Source: Marinobacter lipolyticus SM19 (GTDB lineage Bacteria > Pseudomonadota > Gammaproteobacteria > Pseudomonadales > Oleiphilaceae). Taken from it: a stretch of DNA of 64,000 bases. The DNA is taken from contig NZ_KE007327.1 in assembly GCF_000397065.2 (NCBI RefSeq), forward strand, positions 26,279 through 90,278, written 5' to 3'. The position numbers and the translations under genes are program-made. The notes beneath the pieces are model-generated. The model had not been told where the DNA came from. It saw only the letters and a program-made list of their open reading frames with translations, and searched no databases. Position 1 is the stretch's first letter; each line of letters opens with the position of its first letter. Below are positions 36,726-46,676 of this stretch, piece by piece.

Positions 36726-38960
36726 TTAAGGAGTCAGAAAGCCTAGTAGATCCAGCGGATCCAGCAGTCCCAAGAGATCCTCCAGCAACGTGGCATCGCC
36801 CAGCTGATCAGGGTTGAGCAGATCGGCCAGTGGGCTCAGAGGGCTATCTTCACCCAAGACACTATCCGGATCCAGAAGCGTTGTCAGTTCGCCCACCAGA
36901 GGTAAGGTGCTCGGATCGCCACCGCCGTTGAACGCCAGCAGTTGTTCGACAAGGTCACCCAGGACAGGGATATCCGTCAGCGGATTACCTTCCAGGTTGG
37001 CCGGGTCCAGCAGCAGGATCAGATCTGCAATGATGGGCAGATCATCACCACCTCCGAAGCCATCCGGCAGGGCTGCCAGAATATCGCCTACCAGAGGCAG
37101 AGTTGCAGGATCAAACTCAAAGCCCTCGCCAGGCATCAGCAACTCTGCGAGATTCTCAAGCTGTGCCGGGTCCAGAGAGATATCTTCCAGGTTCAGAAGG
37201 TCACCAATCAGCGGCAGGTCGGCTGGCGACAGCGGCAGATCACCACCTGGAGCCTCTGGCGCGCCTGGCTCAGGAATCATGCCGAGCAACAGGTCGAACA
37301 GGGAGCCGCCGAGGTTAAGAGCGCCGTCTTCACCGATGAATGTCTGTGTGCCGCTAAGAACATCCACAGAGGCCAGTCCACCCAGGTCAACGCCCAGCAG
37401 GGAACCTTCCAGCAGGCCCAGATCGACAATCGATCTGCCGTCATCCAGGTTGAACAGCTCACCCAGTACTGGAATCGCGTTGAACGCATCCAGCACCATC
37501 ATCAGGGCATTTTCGGCATCGGCTGGCAGCGGAATGCTGCTGTCGTCCACCAGTCGCAATTCCACGCCGAGGCCATCGTCTCTCGGGAACAGCTGGCCGC
37601 CCAGTGCATCGGACAGTTCCTGGGGCAGGTTGTTGAAGTCGCCTGAGGCGAAGGTTTCTGCCATGGCCTGAATCAGGGCCGGGATCTGCTCCGGGTTGCC
37701 GCCGGTGAAGGCGTCGGCCAGGCTCTGCAACTGGGTTACATCCAGACCAAGATCCAGCGCAAGTGCGCAATCCGGTGAAGGATCCGTCGTGGAAATTGAT
37801 TTCGGATCACATACGGCTACCAATGCAGAGGAATACTCGGTGAAGTCTGTGCCTTCCAGGCTGGGTGTGTCACTTGCATTCAGAGCCGTAAGGGCGGTGA
37901 GGAGGTCTTCCACCAACGGAAACTGCAGGATCAGCGCATTATCGACACTGTTCAGACCGTCCTCGGAATCACCAAACTCCAGGGCGGACAGCAGGGTGCC
38001 ACCAAGGGTGTGTAAACCCTCGACCAGAATGCCACTGTCAAAACCCTCGGATTGGGCTGTCGTCGGGTCACCCAGCAGGGTGTTATCCAGCAGCACTACC
38101 AGGCCACCGGTGCGGAAGGTAAAGGTCGCAGGCTGCTCCAGGCCGTTGCCGGCGAGATCGGTGATTGTCGTATCAACCGCAATCTCGTAGGTGGTCTGGA
38201 AGCTCAGATTGCTGTCAGGGTTAAACTCGATGGAGTTGCCCACCGGATTGATCACACCCTCTACAGTGGCAACCGGATTGCCGTTTCCATCGATTTCCGT
38301 GACGGTGAAGTTGTTCGCATTGACCGACTGAGGATCAATCTCTTCATCGAATTCGACATAGATGTTGGTGTCAGTCGGTGCCAGTGTTTCGCCGTCCTCA
38401 GGTGAGGAGGTAACAGCCGTTGGCCCCTGACCGTCCAATTCACTGCCTGTCTTGAATGCGGCGGAGTCGTTTCCGGTCAGAGTCTTGACCAGGTCACCTT
38501 CTTCGTCACACAGGGCACGCAGGTCCGTAGTGGCGGTTACCTGATAGTCGGTATTGGCCAGCAGGTCCATATTGGGATTAATGACAACGGCCTTGCCCAG
38601 CGTGTTATAGGAGGCAGCTATCACGGTGGCATTGCCATTAACGGTCAGCGGCAGGGAGTTCTGGCTGACAGTGGCCGCATCGACATCGGCGTTGAAGGTC
38701 ACCCGAATACTGCGGTTGAGCGCAACGCCCTGTTCGCCATCCGCAGGCACGAATTCAGAAACTTCAAAGACCGTACTCTCGGACGTGCAGAAGGTTTCCT
38801 GTTCGCCCCCGACGTTGCCGTTATTGCCGCCGTCATCGGAAGGTGTGTTTTCTGCTGGAATACGCGGGTCGCTTGGACCGCTGCCGCCACCGCCGCAGCC
38901 GGCGAGCAGAAGAGAGAGGGCCGTGACGCCAATGCCCAGATGCGTTTTAAAATTAGTCAT
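36726..38960 (-). CDS. Large Ig-like (Big_5) lipoprotein with Leu/Pro/Asp-rich C-terminal repeats
   Basis: A 744-residue lipoprotein (signal peptide, lipobox LAGC, then GGGGSGPSD). Two Big_5/SbsA-type Ig-like domains follow (about 65-170 and 180-287). Both have the pattern of P-x-D/E-G-x-x-x followed by I/V-x-V-x-F (VPADGEQGVALNRSIRVTFN; SPEDGETLAPTDTNIYVEFD). The rest is helical or irregular, very acidic, with almost no Lys. From about residue 493 the octad [ADT]-[LI]-P-[LVI]-[ILV]-[GA]-[DE]-[LI] recurs six times. Function unknown; a surface or outer membrane structural or adhesive role is inferred from domains and from the OmpA gene ten bases upstream in the same operon. Confidence 0.8.
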   Translation of the reverse strand: MTNFKTHLGIGVTALSLLLAGCGGGGSGPSDPRIPAENTPSDDGGNNGNVGGEQETFCTSESTVFEVSEFVPADGEQGVALNRSIRVTFNADVDAATVSQNSLPLTVNGNATVIAASYNTLGKAVVINPNMDLLANTDYQVTATTDLRALCDEEGDLVKTLTGNDSAAFKTGSELDGQGPTAVTSSPEDGETLAPTDTNIYVEFDEEIDPQSVNANNFTVTEIDGNGNPVATVEGVINPVGNSIEFNPDSNLSFQTTYEIAVDTTITDLAGNGLEQPATFTFRTGGLVVLLDNTLLGDPTTAQSEGFDSGILVEGLHTLGGTLLSALEFGDSEDGLNSVDNALILQFPLVEDLLTALTALNASDTPSLEGTDFTEYSSALVAVCDPKSISTTDPSPDCALALDLGLDVTQLQSLADAFTGGNPEQIPALIQAMAETFASGDFNNLPQELSDALGGQLFPRDDGLGVELRLVDDSSIPLPADAENALMMVLDAFNAIPVLGELFNLDDGRSIVDLGLLEGSLLGVDLGGLASVDVLSGTQTFIGEDGALNLGGSLFDLLLGMIPEPGAPEAPGGDLPLSPADLPLIGDLLNLEDISLDPAQLENLAELLMPGEGFEFDPATLPLVGDILAALPDGFGGGDDLPIIADLILLLDPANLEGNPLTDIPVLGDLVEQLLAFNGGGDPSTLPLVGELTTLLDPDSVLGEDSPLSPLADLLNPDQLGDATLLEDLLGLLDPLDLLGFLTP
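36890..37480 (-). repeat. Six degenerate copies of an L-P-L-V-G-D-L motif in the lipoprotein
   Basis: In the protein the copies read AIPVLGEL, DLPLIGDL, TLPLVGDI, DLPIIADL, DIPVLGDL and TLPLVGEL, at about residues 493, 578, 618, 637, 661 and 682. The last five are spaced by 19-40 residues. Each is followed by a Leu-rich stretch and often by D-P or GGGD. The DNA itself has diverged, so this is an old protein-level repeat. Confidence 0.7.
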
Positions 38961-38970
38961 GTTGAGCCCC

Positions 38971-40065
38971 TTATTGTTTTTTCATTATTTCGGTGTGTTT
39001 GCCTGTGAGGATGGCCTCTACACGCCGGTTTTTCGCGCGACCTTCGTCGGTAGCGTTGTCGGCAATGGGCTGGGATTCACCCATTCCCGTTGTTGAGATG
39101 CGTTCAGCACCGATGTTGAACTCCTTAACCAGTACCTTCATGACTGAGTCAGCACGGCTCTGGGACAGGTTCTGGTTGTAGCCGGCGCTGCCTGTGCTAT
39201 CGGTGTGACCTTCGAGCAGGATGCGGCTGGTCGGGTACTGGGTCATTAATTCCGCCAGCTTTCCGATGTCATTGAAGTACTCCGGCTTGACGTCCGTGCC
39301 GTCAAGGTCGAACTCTACGTAAAGAGTCTCCTTGATCTCGCGGGTCAGCTCCTGGGCGCAGCCATCGTCGTCCACCAGAGCACCCTGGGGGGTGTTGGGG
39401 CACAGATCGCGTGGGTCGGGAACGCCATCGCCGTCGGAGTCAGCAGGCGGCGCAACGGGCGCGGGGGGCTCAGGAAGCTGGTTTTTGGGCGGTTGCGGGT
39501 ACGAACGGTTAAACAGGAACTGAACGCCGGCAAATACCTGGCCATCCACATAGCCATCTTCCAGTTCCGTCCGGGCACGGGCACCCGCTTCGAACACAAT
39601 GCGTTCACTCACCATGCGTTGAAAGCCGCCTTCGAGGTACAGGGCGTCCTCGGTTTTTGAGTCCAGTGCGCCGTCGACGTCAATATCGGTGTAGCTGTAG
39701 CCCAGACCTGCAAACGGACGCCAGCCGGCGAGTCGGAATTTGCCGGGATGAATGCGCCCAGCGAGAGAGCCTCGCAGAATATCGGTGTCGATGTCCGTTG
39801 AGCGTGTTTCAGCATCGCCGTAGCTGAAGGCGCCCATCAGGGTGAAGTTAGGATTGAACTGATGGCCCAGTGTGAGCCCGTATTCCGGGTAGTTCGCGAG
39901 GTTATCAATGTTGGAAGACTTGTCTTTCGAGTTACCGGAGTCGACATAGCCGACTTCTGCGCCGATGAAACTGTAGGAAAGCGGGAAATGCGTCGTGTCA
40001 GCCTGTGCCCAGGTTATGGGGAGTGCTATGCATCCAGCTAGAAGGAGCCTAGGTAATTGAGTCAT
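38971..40065 (-). CDS. OmpA-family outer membrane protein with thrombospondin-3-like linker
   Basis: A 364-residue protein. Signal peptide (MTQLPRLLLAGCIALPITWA, cleaved near QA). An eight-stranded beta-barrel fills about residues 30-190, ending near GVQFLFNRSY. Next is a Pro-rich hinge, a calcium-binding type 3 repeat (DSDGDGVPDPRDLCPNTPQG) and a C-terminal OmpA peptidoglycan-binding domain (LEGHTDSTGSAGYNQNLSQS, AKNRRVEAIL). This is the OprF/OmpA plan: the barrel in the outer membrane, the tail on the cell wall. It is upstream of, and in one operon with, the Ig-like lipoprotein. Confidence 0.92.
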   Translation of the reverse strand: MTQLPRLLLAGCIALPITWAQADTTHFPLSYSFIGAEVGYVDSGNSKDKSSNIDNLANYPEYGLTLGHQFNPNFTLMGAFSYGDAETRSTDIDTDILRGSLAGRIHPGKFRLAGWRPFAGLGYSYTDIDVDGALDSKTEDALYLEGGFQRMVSERIVFEAGARARTELEDGYVDGQVFAGVQFLFNRSYPQPPKNQLPEPPAPVAPPADSDGDGVPDPRDLCPNTPQGALVDDDGCAQELTREIKETLYVEFDLDGTDVKPEYFNDIGKLAELMTQYPTSRILLEGHTDSTGSAGYNQNLSQSRADSVMKVLVKEFNIGAERISTTGMGESQPIADNATDEGRAKNRRVEAILTGKHTEIMKKQ

Positions 40066-40152
40066 GGAAGTGTGATCCCTCTCACGGTTTTGGTTATTGT
40101 CAGTCGCTCAGTGCGTTCTTGGGGTGTAGGCTTTAGTTATTAGCCAGCAATG

Positions 40153-40187
40153 TTTCCGAACGTTTCTTTTTGTTAATGGTTCGGAAA
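40153..40187. promoter_or_regulatory. Inverted repeat in the promoter region of ompA
   Basis: TTTCCGAAC (40153-40161) and GTTCGGAAA (40179-40187) form perfect nine-base arms with a 17-base A/T-rich spacer, about 90-120 bases before the OmpA-family start codon. It may be an operator or the terminator of an upstream transcript; the rest of the 260-base gap (40066-40325) is AT-rich and without genes. Confidence 0.45.
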
Positions 40188-40325
40188 ATACTCCAGTGGC
40201 CCATAAAGCAGCATTGGCTGTGTAGCCAGTCATATTGGGCATCTCGACCAGTTTGTCGGCTGTAAGCGCCTGATTTAACATTAATTAACAATTGGGCGAG
40301 ATGAGGGCGTGATGAGGTGGGGCGT

Positions 40326-41372
40326 TCAGCGATCGGTCAACTTGAGCTCGATCCGCCGATTTTGTCGCAGTGCCTCTTGAGTAATCCCCTCGGCGACCGG
40401 GAAGAATTCCCCAAAGCCGGCGGCTACCATGCGTCTTTCCGGAACCCCTTGATCGGCGAGGTAGCGAACGACCGCCACGGCACGAGCAGTGGACAGCTCC
40501 CAGTTGGATGGGAATTGCGGCGTGTTGATGGGAATCACGTCGGTATGGCCGTCGATCCGGAGAATCCAGTCAATGTCTTCCGGTATCCGTTTGACCACAT
40601 CCAGTAATACGTTTGCCAGTTTATCCAGTTCGTTTTGTCCGGCCTCGCCGAGTTGTGCCGAACCGGAGGCAAACAGCAATTCCGATGGCAGCAGGAAACG
40701 GTCGCCGACCACGCGAATATTTTCGTTCTCCTCCAGAATCTTCCGTAACCGGGCAAAGAACTCCGATTGGTATTGCTCAAGTTCATTCACGCGCTCGGCC
40801 AGAAGGGTATTCAGTCGCCGGCTGACGTCTTCCAGTTCCGCCTCTTTTTCCGCCGTCTGTTGTTCCTGCAGTTTCAGCGCAGCGCTGATCTGCTGTAGCT
40901 GATACTCAAGGGCTGCGATCTGGTTAGACAACCGGAGAATCATGGCCTGCTGGCTGGCGGAGAGTTCGTCTTTCTCATCCAGTGCGCGATCACGCTCTTC
41001 CACGGCCTGGCTGAGGGCATCCAGCCGTTCGGCTTGTGCCTGGGCATCGGCTGACTGCTGCATGAGTTGATTCCGCACGCTCTCGAAACGCATCTGCATC
41101 TCTTCGTTACGGGTCAGGCTTGCCTGCAGCTGGCTCTGGAGCCTCGTATTCTTGTCTTTCTCCAGACCCAGCAGACGGGAAATGTCATTCAGGCGATCAT
41201 TCAGTCGCGCCAGTTCCATGTTGCGGTCGGACAGAGTCTGGGACAGGTACAGCTGGCTGACCACGTAAATCAACAGCATGAAAATGATGAGCATCAGCAG
41301 CGCGGACAGGGCGTCCACATAACCCGGCCAGACATTGATGGTGCTGCGGGCGCGGCGCTTGGAACCAATCAC
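40326..41372 (-). CDS. MotB/OmpA-like cell-wall-binding protein with long coiled coil
   Basis: A 348-residue protein: one membrane helix (about 18-40) led by WPGYVDALSALLMLIIFMLL, in which Asp20 takes the place of the proton-binding Asp of MotB/TolR/ExbD. Then comes a coiled coil of about 150 residues (about 48-205), and a C-terminal OmpA-type domain (SGSAQLGEAGQNELDKLANV, IDGHTDVIPINTPQFPSNWE, RQNRRIEL). Translation starts at GTG 41372, six bases after the MotA-like gene. Together they look like a 5:2 rotary ion-driven motor, but not the flagellar stator, which is present separately as PomAB. The target is not known. Zorya ZorB has a similar plan, but no other Zorya gene is adjacent. Confidence 0.85.
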   Translation of the reverse strand: MIGSKRRARSTINVWPGYVDALSALLMLIIFMLLIYVVSQLYLSQTLSDRNMELARLNDRLNDISRLLGLEKDKNTRLQSQLQASLTRNEEMQMRFESVRNQLMQQSADAQAQAERLDALSQAVEERDRALDEKDELSASQQAMILRLSNQIAALEYQLQQISAALKLQEQQTAEKEAELEDVSRRLNTLLAERVNELEQYQSEFFARLRKILEENENIRVVGDRFLLPSELLFASGSAQLGEAGQNELDKLANVLLDVVKRIPEDIDWILRIDGHTDVIPINTPQFPSNWELSTARAVAVVRYLADQGVPERRMVAAGFGEFFPVAEGITQEALRQNRRIELKLTDR

Positions 41373-41378
41373 GAGGCA

Positions 41379-42110
41379 TTACCCGATTTGTTGGCCATGA
41401 TCTTCCACGGTATCCACGAGGTTGGTGACGCTGGTCAGCCATTCTTCCAGTCCGTCATAAAAGCGGTTCTGGGCGTGGCCCGCCTGGATATCCATAAACC
41501 CCAGAATTAAGGATCCACCCAGCCCCAGCAGGGAAGAGCTGAACGCAGTGCCCATGCCCTGCAGCGGCGTTTGCAGGCCTGCCTGCAGGTCGGCGAAGAC
41601 AACGCCAAAATCGCCCTGATCCATGTTGAGGTTGGTGATCACCTCGCCCACGGCGTTGATGGTGCCCAACAAGCCCCAGAAGGTCCCGAGCAGCCCGAGG
41701 AAAATCAGCAGGCTGATGAAGTAGCGGGTGATTTCCCGCTGCTCGTCCATACGGGAATGGATACCGTCCAGCACTGTGCGTAGGGAAAGCGTGGACAGAG
41801 TGAAGCGATCACGCTTGTATTCATCGCCCAGCTGTTTCGCCAGTGGCTTGAGCAGCCGCGGCTCCTGCAGTACCGAGAGCCCGGCGTTGCCGGTGCGGAA
41901 CTGGGCAATCCAGCGCAGTTCGGGGAACAGGATGAAGACCTGCCGGTAGGTCAGCGCGATACCGATGATCAACACGCACACGATCAGCAGGTTAAAGACC
42001 CAGTTGGCCATGAACGCTGTGGTCAGGGGCGCGTGGATGAGGGCGCACACAACCACCACAACGGCAAGGAAAAGTGTCATCCAGAACAACGTGTGTTTTG
42101 GGTTGCTCAT
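41379..42110 (-). CDS. MotA/TolQ/ExbB-like proton channel protein
   Basis: About 243 residues. Two helices close to the N-terminus (TLFWMTLFLAVVVVVCALI; NLLIVCVLIIGIALTYRQVF), a cytoplasmic part, then two helices in the conserved MotA/TolQ/ExbB region (FISLLIFLGLLGTFWGLLGT; LQGMGTAFSSSLLGLGGSLI). The LGLLGTFWGL segment is the family signature. I prefer ATG 42110 (MSNPKHTLFW), preceded by AGGCGG, over the longer frame from 42149. There is no long C-terminal tail as in ZorA. Forms an operon with the coiled-coil MotB-like gene. Confidence 0.85.
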   Translation of the reverse strand: MSNPKHTLFWMTLFLAVVVVVCALIHAPLTTAFMANWVFNLLIVCVLIIGIALTYRQVFILFPELRWIAQFRTGNAGLSVLQEPRLLKPLAKQLGDEYKRDRFTLSTLSLRTVLDGIHSRMDEQREITRYFISLLIFLGLLGTFWGLLGTINAVGEVITNLNMDQGDFGVVFADLQAGLQTPLQGMGTAFSSSLLGLGGSLILGFMDIQAGHAQNRFYDGLEEWLTSVTNLVDTVEDHGQQIG

Positions 42111-42240
42111 ATGCACCGCCTGCCTGTTTGGGAGGGTATCAAAGAACATAGCACAGGTTGGCGGGCGGTGACGGATGCAGTGTGAAATCGCTGATCAAGT
42201 CGATCGTTGATGGTTCATTGGCATTTAATAACTTCGCGAA

Positions 42241-43077
42241 TTACCCGAGGTAACGTCCATGGAAACGCAGGTGTTCCTCGATAAAGCTGGCAATGAAGTA
42301 GTAGCTGTGGTCGTAGCCCTCACGAAGGTTCAGCGTCAGCGGATAACCGCTTATGGCCGCAGCAGTCTCAAGAGCTTCCGGATGCAGCTGTTCCGCCAGG
42401 AAGCTATCCGCATCCCCCTGGTCGACTAGAGCCGGTACAAACTGCCGGGCCTCCCGCATCAGCACGCTGGCGTCGTAATCCACCCAACGGGCAGTGTCCC
42501 TGCCCAGGTAGGCGGTAAAGGCTTTCCTGCCCCAGGGGCAATTGACGGGATTGCTGATCGGACTGAACGCCGAGACTGACTGGTATCGTTCGGGATTGCG
42601 CAGTGCCAGCACCAGAGCCCCGTGACCGCCCATGGAATGGCCGGCGATTGAGCGTTGGTCCGTGACCGGGAAAACGGACTCAATCAGTGCAGGCAATTCA
42701 TTCAGCACGTAATCGTACATCCGGTAGTGCCGTTCCCAGGGGCTTTCGGTGGCGTTGACATAGAAGCCCGCGCCCTGGCCAAGGTCGTAACTTTCGTTGT
42801 CAGCAACGTCCTCGCCCCGCGGACTGGTGTCCGGCGCCACGATGGCCATGCCCAACTCCGCTGCCACACGATGGGCACCGGCTTTCTGCATGAAGTTCTC
42901 ATCGGTGCAGGTCAGGCCGGACAGCCAGTAAAGCACCGGTACCTTTTGCCCGTTGGCGACCTGGGGTGGCAGGTAAATCGCGAAGCGCATCACGCAGCCA
43001 GCGCTGTCGGACGGGTGACTGTACTGCTTGTGCCAGCCACCGAAGCTTTTGTTGCTGTTCAGGTTCTCAAGGGTCAT
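42241..43077 (-). CDS. fghA: S-formylglutathione hydrolase
   Basis: About 278 residues, esterase D family. It cleaves S-formylglutathione to formate and glutathione, the second step of formaldehyde detoxification. The nucleophile elbow is AGHSMGGHGALVLAL, the Asp and His of the triad are in the later VDQGDADSFL and REGYDHSYYF. The start is ATG 43077 (MTLENLNSNKSFGGW) because GGAG lies six bases upstream; a TTG two codons earlier is in frame. It follows the second dehydrogenase gene by 52 bases on the same strand, forming a formaldehyde operon. Confidence 0.95.
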   Translation of the reverse strand: MTLENLNSNKSFGGWHKQYSHPSDSAGCVMRFAIYLPPQVANGQKVPVLYWLSGLTCTDENFMQKAGAHRVAAELGMAIVAPDTSPRGEDVADNESYDLGQGAGFYVNATESPWERHYRMYDYVLNELPALIESVFPVTDQRSIAGHSMGGHGALVLALRNPERYQSVSAFSPISNPVNCPWGRKAFTAYLGRDTARWVDYDASVLMREARQFVPALVDQGDADSFLAEQLHPEALETAAAISGYPLTLNLREGYDHSYYFIASFIEEHLRFHGRYLG

Positions 43078-43129
43078 TGGCAACTCCGTTGACGGTCCAC
43101 CTTCCTGGCAGGGCAGGCGGCCATCAGGC

Positions 43130-44302
<1,173 letters not shown>

Positions 44303-44319
44303 TCATCTGCCCATTTTAT

Positions 44320-44340
44320 TTATCTCTCTCTGATTGATAA
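44320..44340. promoter_or_regulatory. Inverted repeat in the divergent frmA/lysR promoter region
   Basis: TTATC (44320-44324), eleven bases, then GATAA (44336-44340). LysR regulators bind interrupted palindromes of this size between divergent genes. It sits about 63 bases before frmA and 71 before the lysR start, so it is a candidate operator; it is not a textbook T-N11-A box. Confidence 0.4.
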
Positions 44341-44411
44341 TGGTGCATTTTCTTAAATCACCTTTACCGATGTGGAATAATAAGATCGCATGAACGCTGA
44401 CGGGGCAGGGT

Positions 44412-45296
44412 ATGTATCATTGGGAAGGCGTGAACGAATTCGTCGCTGTGGCGGAAACTGAGAATTTCACCCGGGCCGCCAAAAGGCTGGGTATTTCGAC
44501 TGCCCAGGTTAGCCGTCAGGTCAGTGCCCTTGAAGCCCGGCTATCCACTCGTCTTTTTTATAGAACGACTCGGCGCGTCTCCGCGACCGCGGCCGGGGAG
44601 ATCTATTACCAGCATTGCCGACAGGTGTTGGACGCTCTCGAACAGGCGGAACGCTCCATCACGAATATGCAGTTGGTACCACGGGGCAGGCTGAGGCTGA
44701 CCGCACCGGTGACATACGGAGAGAAGTCGATAGCGCCCCTGGTCAACGACTTTGTGTTGCGTTACCCGGAACTCGACGTGGAAATGAACCTCACCAACCA
44801 GACGTTGGATCTGGTGGCCGAAGGCTACGATCTTGCGGTGCGGCTCGGTAAACTCGAGGACTCCAGCCTGATGGCCCGACGCCTGGCTTCCCGGACTCTG
44901 TATGTGTGTGCCTCACCAGCCTATCTATCGATCCATGGCACCCCGCATTCATTGTCTGAGCTGGAGCACCATAACTGCCTGCAGGGCAATCTCGATTACT
45001 GGCGCTTCCAGGACGCGGGCAAGCCACGCAATATCCGGGTAAGCGGCAACGTTCGCTGTGACAGCGGGAGGGCCCTGCTGGATGCCGCACTCAAGGGCAT
45101 TGGCATCGTCCAGTTGCCGGACTACTACGTTCAGCCGGCGCTGGATGCGGGAACCCTGATCCCCCTTCTGACCCATTATCAGGAAGATGACGACGGTATC
45201 TGGGCCGTGTATCCCCATAACCGCCATCTGTCGCCCAAGGTGCGAATGCTGCTGGATTATTTTTCAGAGTCGCTCGCCACGGCGAGCAGAAAATGA
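44412..45296 (+). CDS. LysR-type transcriptional regulator
   Basis: A 294-residue regulator. The N-terminal winged helix-turn-helix is NFTRAAKRLGISTAQVSRQV (about 19-38), followed by the SALEARLSTRLFYRTTRRVS wing. The C-terminal part (about 90-290) is the type 2 periplasmic-binding fold that senses a small molecule, of the group with VRLGKLEDSSLMARRLASR. Divergent from the frmA-fghA operon, so a role in its control is likely but not shown. It closes 53 bases before the thioesterase gene. Confidence 0.9.
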   Translation: MYHWEGVNEFVAVAETENFTRAAKRLGISTAQVSRQVSALEARLSTRLFYRTTRRVSATAAGEIYYQHCRQVLDALEQAERSITNMQLVPRGRLRLTAPVTYGEKSIAPLVNDFVLRYPELDVEMNLTNQTLDLVAEGYDLAVRLGKLEDSSLMARRLASRTLYVCASPAYLSIHGTPHSLSELEHHNCLQGNLDYWRFQDAGKPRNIRVSGNVRCDSGRALLDAALKGIGIVQLPDYYVQPALDAGTLIPLLTHYQEDDDGIWAVYPHNRHLSPKVRMLLDYFSESLATASRK

Positions 45297-45349
45297 TGGG
45301 TTGATGGGTTAGGCTGTGGGTCCACCCATATTTTGTAGATTGAATAACA

Positions 45350-45799
45350 ATGACACCTAGTGATCAGCCGTTCCGCTTCCGTTTCCGCGTCCGCTACGGT
45401 GAATGCGACGCCCAGAGTGTGGTGTTCAATGCCCGCTACGCGGACTACGTGGACATTGCCATGAACGAATACATCCGCACCCTGTTTGGAGACTACCAGA
45501 ACCTGCTGGATCAGGACCTCGATATCCAGGTGGTCAGTCTGACGACCAATTACCGCTCGCCGGCGCGGTTTGATGACGTGCTGGAGGCGCGGATCAGGGC
45601 CGGGCGCCTGGGACATACTTCGTTCACCCTACATCTGGAGTTTGTCGGCTTCGGGGACGGGCAGTTGGTCGCCGAGGCCGACATTACCTACGTGTTGATT
45701 CAGCCATCGGAGATGGCGAAGACGCCGATACCGGCGCAGATCCGGGAACAACTGGAGGTGGGTGCCCCCGGCGTACTGATCAGCCACGCCGGGGGATAG
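45350..45799 (+). CDS. Acyl-CoA thioesterase, hotdog fold (YbgC/FadM-like)
   Basis: A 149-residue single hotdog-domain protein with RVRYGECDAQSVVFNARYAD near residue 13 (the Asp of the 4HBT active site) and VSLTTNYRSPARFDDVLEAR in the middle. It hydrolyses acyl-CoA thioesters; chain length cannot be told. The Shine-Dalgarno is weak. It ends 18 bases before the convergent DJ-1/PfpI gene. Confidence 0.85.
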   Translation: MTPSDQPFRFRFRVRYGECDAQSVVFNARYADYVDIAMNEYIRTLFGDYQNLLDQDLDIQVVSLTTNYRSPARFDDVLEARIRAGRLGHTSFTLHLEFVGFGDGQLVAEADITYVLIQPSEMAKTPIPAQIREQLEVGAPGVLISHAGG

Positions 45800-45817
45800 T
45801 GGGGCAGGAGGGTGGTT

Positions 45818-46501
45818 TCAGCCTTGCTGCAAGGCCTGAATCACCGCCTTGGCGGCTCCCTCCGATGAGGCCGGGTTCTGGCCGGTGATCAGTTTACCGT
45901 CCACCACAATATGTGGCGCCCAGTCATCGCCTTTGGAGTAGGTAGCGGTATTCTCCTTGAGCATGTCTTCCAGCAGGAAGGGCACAACGCTGGTCAGGCC
46001 GACCGCTTCCTCTTCGCTGTTGCTGAAACCGGTGACCTCGCGGCCACCAACGATGTTCTGCCCGGGTTTCACTTCCACGTTCTTGAACACGGCTGGTGCG
46101 TGGCACACGGCGCCAATGACCTTGTTCTGTTCATAGGCGGCTTTGATCAGCGCGATGCTTTTCGCATCGTTCACCAGATCCCACAGCGGGCCGTGGCCGC
46201 CGGGATAGAAAATGGCCTCGAATTGGTTCATGTCCACATCGGCCAGCTTTTTGGTGCTGGCGAGGGATTCTTTGGCGTGGGCGTCTTCCCTGAACCTGCG
46301 TGTGGTTTCGGTCAGCGCCTCTTCCGCTTCACTGTTGGGGTCGACAGGGGGCTGGCCGCCCTTGGGTGTGGCTATGGTAATCTGCGCACCGGCATCCTTG
46401 AAGACATAGTATGGAGCGGTGAACTCTTCGAGCCAGAAGCCGGTCTTGTGACCGGTATCGCCCATCTGGTCGTGGGAAGTCAGAACCATCAGAACGTTCA
46501 T
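45818..46501 (-). CDS. DJ-1/PfpI family protein (Hsp31-like class I glutamine amidotransferase fold)
   Basis: A 227-residue protein with nucleophile Cys in KVIGAVCHAPAVFKNV (about residue 133), the glycine-rich FYPGGHGPLWDL and the acid residue in GFWLEEFTAPYYVF. These match the Hsp31-like subgroup, in which some members convert methylglyoxal to lactate without glutathione (glyoxalase III) or repair glycated proteins. The precise activity here is inferred only. RBS AAGGA precedes the ATG. Confidence 0.9.
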   Translation of the reverse strand: MNVLMVLTSHDQMGDTGHKTGFWLEEFTAPYYVFKDAGAQITIATPKGGQPPVDPNSEAEEALTETTRRFREDAHAKESLASTKKLADVDMNQFEAIFYPGGHGPLWDLVNDAKSIALIKAAYEQNKVIGAVCHAPAVFKNVEVKPGQNIVGGREVTGFSNSEEEAVGLTSVVPFLLEDMLKENTATYSKGDDWAPHIVVDGKLITGQNPASSEGAAKAVIQALQQG

Positions 46502-46676
46502 GGAGTCTGTCCTTGTGATTGATGGATGAATGGGACTTCGTCAATCTGTTGGCTGCTCTGATGTAAAACCTTGTGGCCAACAGGATTAATTTCAAGCGGC
46601 AAATACGGAAAGCAGTCCCGGTCAGATTTCGAAAGGTCTCTACTCGGGGCAACAACGAACACGGTGCCTGTGATTC

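Noticed and set aside
40326..42110. Zorya-type anti-phage defence (ZorA/ZorB).
   Set aside because: The channel and cell-wall proteins resemble ZorA and ZorB, but the MotA-like protein lacks the long C-terminal tail of ZorA and there are no ZorC, ZorD or ZorE genes; the neighbours are ompA and fghA.
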